From Staphylococcus gallinarum (GTDB lineage Bacteria; Bacillota; Bacilli; Staphylococcales; Staphylococcaceae): a stretch of 64,000 nucleotides of DNA. Below are positions 58,659 through 64,000 of the stretch, piece by piece. The stretch covers positions 1 through 64,000 of the forward strand of contig NZ_JXCF01000012.1 of assembly GCF_000875895.1 (NCBI RefSeq). Direction: 5' to 3'. Within the stretch, counting starts at the first letter, position 1; each line of letters begins with the position of its first letter. The notes under the pieces were generated by a model. The model was not told where the DNA came from. It searched no databases and saw only the letters and a program-made list of their open reading frames with translations. Both the position numbers and the translations under genes were made by a program.

Positions 58659-58753
58659 GACTGGAACTTTAGTAAAGAAATTACTAAGAGTTTAAGTCCT
58701 CTTTCTAGTTGAATGGGACTTAAAAACGTCCCAATTATTATTGGGACGTTTTT
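58657..58753 (+). promoter_or_regulatory. ilv-leu attenuator
   Basis: Alternative hairpins: AGGACTGGAACTTTAGTAA with TTACTAAGAGTTTAAGTCCT (58657-58702); AAGTCC with GGGACTT as the antiterminator arm; and the terminator TGGGAC...AACGTCCCA-AT-TTGGGACGTTTTTTT (about 58712-58753). The terminator forms only if the middle arm is free to pair with the first, i.e. when the leader is translated fast. Confidence 0.8.
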
Positions 58754-58782
58754 TTATTTTCAATTTTATGGGGGAATCAAAC

Positions 58783-60471
58783 ATGAGAAGCGATATGATC
58801 AAAAAAGGAGATCATCAAGCTCCAGCAAGAAGTCTTTTACACGCTACGGGCGCTTTAAAACAGCCTACCGATATGAATAAACCTTTCGTAGCAATCTGTA
58901 ATTCCTATATTGATATTGTCCCTGGACATGTTCACTTACGAGAATTAGGAGATATTGCTAAGGAAGCAATTAGAGAAGCAGGTGCGATTCCTTTCGAATT
59001 TAACACAATTGGTGTTGATGATGGTATTGCCATGGGACACATTGGCATGAGATATTCACTTCCATCACGAGAAATCATCGCAGACGCTGCTGAAACAGTT
59101 ATCAATGCACACTGGTTTGATGGCGTATTTTATATTCCAAACTGTGACAAAATCACTCCAGGAATGTTGCTAGCATCTGTAAGAACAAATGTACCAGCAA
59201 TCTTTTGCTCAGGTGGTCCAATGAAAGCTGGATTATCTTCTCAGGGTAAAGCCTTAACATTATCTTCGATGTTCGAAGCTGTTGGTGCATTTAAAGATGG
59301 TTCAATTTCAAAAGATGAATTTTTAGACATGGAACAAAATGCCTGCCCTACTTGTGGTTCTTGTTCAGGAATGTTCACAGCTAACTCAATGAACTGTTTA
59401 ATGGAAGTATTAGGATTAGCATTACCTTATAACGGTACTGCATTAGCAGTCAGCGAACAACGCCGTGAAATGATAAGAGAAGCAGCATTCAAATTAGTAG
59501 ATAACATTAAAAATGATTTAAAACCAAGAGATATCATCACTGAAGAAGCAATTGATGATGCATTCGCATTAGACATGGCTATGGGTGGATCTACAAATAC
59601 TGTATTGCACACATTAGCAATCGCTAATGAAGCAGGTATTGATTATGATTTAACAAGAATTAATGAAATTGCTAAAAAGACACCTTATTTATCAAAAATA
59701 GCTCCAAGTTCATCATATTCAATGCACGATGTTCATGAAGCTGGCGGTGTTCCTGCAATCATCAATGAATTGTTCAAAAAAGAAGGTACATTACATCCTG
59801 ATAGAATAACTGCAACTGGTCAAACCTTACGACAAAATAATGAAAATAAAGAAATTTTAAATAGCGACGTAATTAGACATCTAGACAATCCGTATGACAA
59901 ACAAGGTGGACTATCAATCTTATACGGAAATATAGCTCCTAAAGGTGCAGTCATAAAAGTTGGTGGTGTTGATCCATCTATCAAAGTATTTAAAGGAAAA
60001 GCAATTTGTTTCGATTCACATGACGAAGCTGTTGAAGCAATCGACAATCATACTGTTAGAGAAGGACATGTCGTAGTAATTAGATATGAAGGACCTAAAG
60101 GTGGACCTGGAATGCCTGAAATGCTAGCACCTACTTCTTCAATCGTTGGTCGTGGGTTAGGTAAAGATGTTGCCTTAATTACAGATGGTCGATTCTCAGG
60201 TGCAACAAGAGGTATCGCTGTAGGACATGTATCTCCTGAAGCAGCAGCTGGTGGACCTATCGGATTAATCAACGATGGTGATGAAATTACAATTGATTTA
60301 ACCAATCGTACATTAGATGTTGATGTATCTACTGAAACATTAGAAGCTAGAAAGCAAGACTTAAAACCATTTAAAGCAAAAGTTAAATCTGGTTACCTTG
60401 CACGTTATACAGCATTAGTTACAAGTGCAAATACGGGTGGAATTATGCAAGTACCTGAAAACCTTATCTAA
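58783..60471 (+). CDS. ilvD: dihydroxy-acid dehydratase IlvD
   Basis: A 562-residue Fe-S dehydratase of branched-chain amino acid synthesis. The start at 58783 ([23 protein letters not shown]) follows GGGGGA; the frame opens earlier inside the attenuator. Cluster Cys are in NCDKITPGM and [19 protein letters not shown]-type GRFSGATRG is present. First structural gene of ilvDBNC-leuA. Confidence 0.96.
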   Translation: MRSDMIKKGDHQAPARSLLHATGALKQPTDMNKPFVAICNSYIDIVPGHVHLRELGDIAKEAIREAGAIPFEFNTIGVDDGIAMGHIGMRYSLPSREIIADAAETVINAHWFDGVFYIPNCDKITPGMLLASVRTNVPAIFCSGGPMKAGLSSQGKALTLSSMFEAVGAFKDGSISKDEFLDMEQNACPTCGSCSGMFTANSMNCLMEVLGLALPYNGTALAVSEQRREMIREAAFKLVDNIKNDLKPRDIITEEAIDDAFALDMAMGGSTNTVLHTLAIANEAGIDYDLTRINEIAKKTPYLSKIAPSSSYSMHDVHEAGGVPAIINELFKKEGTLHPDRITATGQTLRQNNENKEILNSDVIRHLDNPYDKQGGLSILYGNIAPKGAVIKVGGVDPSIKVFKGKAICFDSHDEAVEAIDNHTVREGHVVVIRYEGPKGGPGMPEMLAPTSSIVGRGLGKDVALITDGRFSGATRGIAVGHVSPEAAAGGPIGLINDGDEITIDLTNRTLDVDVSTETLEARKQDLKPFKAKVKSGYLARYTALVTSANTGGIMQVPENLI

Positions 60472-60483
60472 GGAGTGAGAACA

Positions 60484-62274
60484 ATGTCTAAACAAATTGA
60501 AACACTTGAGTATGAAAAGTCAGAAAATTTTGATTCTTTGGAAGCAGCCCATTCAGTAGAGCCCGAAGTTGAACTCGAGCAAGATACAGTAGATGAAATG
60601 CGTTCTGGTTCTGAATTATTAGTTGAATCTTTAGCAAATGAAAATGTTGACTTTATCTTTGGTTATCCAGGAGGTGCTGTCCTTCCCCTCTATGACACAT
60701 TCTATGACGGTAAAATAAAACACATTCTAGCTAGACATGAGCAAGGTGCAACACATGCAGCCGAAGGATATGCACGTGTATCAGGAAACACAGGTGTGGT
60801 TGTTGTTACAAGCGGTCCTGGAGCTACAAATGCTATCACTGGCATTGCAGATGCATATAGTGATTCGTTACCACTTGTTGTAATTACAGGTCAAGTTGCA
60901 ACAGCAGGAATTGGAAAAGATGCTTTCCAAGAAGCAGATTTACTTTCTATGACAACACCGATTACAAAACACAATTATCAAGTCAAAAATGTAAATGAAA
61001 TTCCTAAGATTATTCATGAAGCATTTCATATTGCAAACACAGGTCGTAAAGGGCCAGTTGTAATAGATTTTCCTAAAGATATGGGTATTCTTTCAACAAA
61101 TGCACAGACGACAGACGAACTAGAATTACCTGGATACCACGTAGCTGATAAACCAGCTGAAAATGAAATTCAAAAATTACGTGACTATTTAAAATCAGCA
61201 AAAAAACCAATTGTTTTATCAGGAGCAGGTATAAATCATGCAAAAGCAAATGATGTATTCACTGAATTTGTGACTCGACATCAATTACCTGTAGTAAGTA
61301 CATTGCTTGGCCTAGGCGCTATACCATATGAACATCCCCTCTTCTTAGGAATGGGAGGCATGCATGGATCATACGCTAGTAATATGGCACTAACAGAATG
61401 TGACTTACTCATCAACTTTGGTAGTAGATTTGACGATAGACTAGCAAGTAAACCTGATGAATTTGCACCAAACGCTAAAATCGTACACGTAGATATTGAC
61501 CCTTCTGAAATCAATAAGATTATCAAAGTTGATTTAGGTATCGTTGCTGATTGTAAAGCTACATTAGAAGCATTGTTAGACTATGAAAGTTACTCAATAA
61601 AACACGATGATTGGTTAGCATACTGTAATAGTAATAAAGAAAAGCATCCATTTTCATATAGTAAAGATGAAGACGAATCATTTTCAAAACCACAGCGTGC
61701 GATCGAGTATATCGGTGAAATCACAGATGGTGATGCAATTGTTACTACGGATGTTGGTCAACACCAAATGTGGACAGCTCAATACTATCCATTTAAATCT
61801 CATGGACAGTTAGTAACAAGTGGTGGTTTAGGAACGATGGGCTTTGGTATTCCAGCTGCTATTGGTGCAAAATTAGCATCTCCGGATAAAACAGTTGTAT
61901 CTATTGTTGGTGATGGTGGATTCCAAATGACAAATCAAGAAATGGCAATACTTGAAGAATATGGTTTAGACATTAAAGTAGTTCTAATAAATAACGGGAC
62001 ACTTGGTATGGTTAAACAATGGCAGGATAAGTTCTTTAACAAACGTTTTTCACACTCTGTATTCAATGATCAACCAGATTTCTTGAAATTAGCAGAAGCC
62101 TATAATGTTAAAGGATTCTTAATCGATGATCCTACACAATTAGAACAACAAATCGATGCAGCATTTAATCATGACGGTCCAGCACTTATTGAAGTACGTA
62201 TTTCACCGATAGAGCCTGTAACACCTATGGTACCTAGTGGCAAAGCGAACCATGAGATGGAGGGACTATCATGA
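60484..62274 (+). CDS. ilvB: acetolactate synthase large subunit IlvB
   Basis: A 596-residue ThDP enzyme that joins pyruvate (or pyruvate and 2-ketobutyrate). The start at 60484 (MSKQIETLEYEK) follows AGGAGTGA; an earlier GTG overlaps that RBS. FGYPGGAVLPLYD, the catalytic Glu in ARHEQGATHAAEGYAR and the ThDP motif VGDGGFQMTNQEM are present. About 40 residues at the N-terminus are acidic and not conserved. Confidence 0.96.
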   Translation: MSKQIETLEYEKSENFDSLEAAHSVEPEVELEQDTVDEMRSGSELLVESLANENVDFIFGYPGGAVLPLYDTFYDGKIKHILARHEQGATHAAEGYARVSGNTGVVVVTSGPGATNAITGIADAYSDSLPLVVITGQVATAGIGKDAFQEADLLSMTTPITKHNYQVKNVNEIPKIIHEAFHIANTGRKGPVVIDFPKDMGILSTNAQTTDELELPGYHVADKPAENEIQKLRDYLKSAKKPIVLSGAGINHAKANDVFTEFVTRHQLPVVSTLLGLGAIPYEHPLFLGMGGMHGSYASNMALTECDLLINFGSRFDDRLASKPDEFAPNAKIVHVDIDPSEINKIIKVDLGIVADCKATLEALLDYESYSIKHDDWLAYCNSNKEKHPFSYSKDEDESFSKPQRAIEYIGEITDGDAIVTTDVGQHQMWTAQYYPFKSHGQLVTSGGLGTMGFGIPAAIGAKLASPDKTVVSIVGDGGFQMTNQEMAILEEYGLDIKVVLINNGTLGMVKQWQDKFFNKRFSHSVFNDQPDFLKLAEAYNVKGFLIDDPTQLEQQIDAAFNHDGPALIEVRISPIEPVTPMVPSGKANHEMEGLS

Positions 62275-62744
62275 GAAGAACATTTAGAACGAAAGTAAGA
62301 GATAAAGCAGGAACATTAAATAGATTAACGAGTATCTTTGTACGTCGACAATTTAATATCGTCACACTTTCTGCAACACCTACATTAGAAGATGGTATAT
62401 CAGATATAACATTTGTAGCAGAAGTGCCTGACACAGATGTATTAAGAAATTTAATTCAACAACTAGAGAAACAAATAAACATTATACACGTCGAAGATAT
62501 TACTGATACTAATACTTATAATAGAGAATTAGTATTAGTGAAATTACAAACACCATCTAATAATGCACAGTTAGAAAAAGTAATAAAACCGTATGATGCG
62601 CTAATCTCTATATTAAAGAAAGAAGATGATTATACCTATCTTCAAGCATCTGGTCCTCAATATACAATGGACAACTTATTAGACGATTTATCATCATATG
62701 GTATTGCACAAGTTTCTAGAACTGGTTCAGCAGGTATTATTTAG
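62271..62744 (+). CDS. ilvN: acetolactate synthase small (regulatory) subunit IlvN
   Basis: A 157-residue regulatory subunit with an N-terminal ACT domain (FRTKVRDKAGTLNRLTSIF) for valine feedback and a C-terminal small-subunit domain. The S. aureus homologue is shorter (about 84 residues, from memory); this one has the full length of the E. coli type. It overlaps ilvB by four bases. Confidence 0.93.
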   Translation: MRRTFRTKVRDKAGTLNRLTSIFVRRQFNIVTLSATPTLEDGISDITFVAEVPDTDVLRNLIQQLEKQINIIHVEDITDTNTYNRELVLVKLQTPSNNAQLEKVIKPYDALISILKKEDDYTYLQASGPQYTMDNLLDDLSSYGIAQVSRTGSAGII

Positions 62745-62778
62745 TTGAGTTTTTAGAAAATTTAAAAAATTTATTTAA

Positions 62779-63801
<1,023 letters not shown>

Positions 63802-63822
63802 TTTGATTCTTAAATAGCTAAC

Positions 63823-63906
63823 CATCGTAATTAAAGCATTATAAGTCATTTTATATTTAAATTCATAACAATATAAATCACTTATGATGCTTTATACATT
63901 ACGATT
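63823..63906 (+). other. long imperfect hairpin between ilvC and leuA
   Basis: CGTAATTAAAGCATTATAAGT pairs with ACTTATGATGCTTTATACATTACG around an AT loop. It lacks a T-run, so it is more likely an RNA processing or stabilising structure than a full terminator. Confidence 0.5.
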
Positions 63907-63984
63907 GAATAAAGCGACTATAAAACCTTCAGGGGATGCTATTTAACTATCAATAATTACAACAAATGTTAGGAGATGTTTAAA

Positions 63985-64000
63985 ATGAGTAGCCATATTC
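63985..64000 (+). CDS. leuA: 2-isopropylmalate synthase LeuA, first codons
   Basis: ATG AGT AGC CAT ATT C, reading MSSHI, the start of staphylococcal LeuA (MSSHIQIFDTTL from memory), with AGGAGATG eight bases upstream. The gene continues beyond the window. It commits 2-ketoisovalerate to leucine. Confidence 0.85.

Overview
The window is a Staphylococcus chromosome segment. It is low-GC, with strong Shine-Dalgarno sites, and it carries the staphylococcal core order groESL, mroQ, sdrH, nitroreductase, nitrilase, RNAIII, agrBDCA, scrKBR, with rex, tsaEBD and ilvDBNC-leuA further on. The AgrD pheromone core (GARPCGGFF) and the GH43/transporter pair under AraR-like boxes point to the novobiocin-resistant S. 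xylosus/S. gallinarum/S. saprophyticus side of the genus rather than S. aureus. The exact species is inference.

Layout. 1-6570: a broken sdcS-type dicarboxylate transporter, a beta-helix protein, a cysteine hydrolase, ppaC, aldH and a lactonase. 6746-16221: an SOS-regulated yolD-like gene is split by a 9.05-kb Tn554-family transposon. The element carries blaI-blaR1-blaZ, its own intact yolD-like gene under a near-identical LexA-controlled promoter, tnpA-tnpB-tnpC and an unknown membrane protein. 16300-20800: small membrane protein, an 18-residue PSM-like peptide, a frameshifted C45 acyltransferase, a HAAS/DUF1700-DUF4097 pair and a thioredoxin-like protein. 20857-24417: pmtRABCD, the phenol-soluble modulin exporter and its GntR repressor. 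24569-30853: a complete Fst/par-type type I toxin-antitoxin locus with a LexA box on the toxin promoter, then metabolic genes (aminotransferase, DinB-like, LysR, MFS, DHFR-like).

31233-42126: groESL under CIRCE and a degenerate CtsR box, MroQ protease, SdrH, two enzymes, then agr. The RNAIII homologue runs on the minus strand for about 905 nt, much longer than the 514 nt of S. aureus. Between a delta-toxin remnant and a conserved 3' domain it holds nine UCCC-loop hairpins spaced about 48 nt apart. AgrC is frameshifted at a T6 tract, so agr signalling may be off or switchable in this strain.

42195-50679: sucrose genes scrK-scrB-scrR, a TusA/YeeE sulfur-uptake pair, an arabinoside transporter with GH43 hydrolase, and rex. 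50826-58107: an ABC-F ATPase, a DnaA-box cluster, a membrane MutS-like protein, a VOC protein and tsaD-rimI-tsaB-tsaE. 58489-64000: the branched-chain amino-acid operon ilvD-ilvB-ilvN-ilvC-leuA, preceded by an ILV-rich leader peptide and attenuator.

Themes that link genes: three LexA boxes (both yolD copies and the Fst toxin), and a PSM/agr theme (Pmt exporter, PSM-like peptide, delta-toxin remnant, RNAIII).
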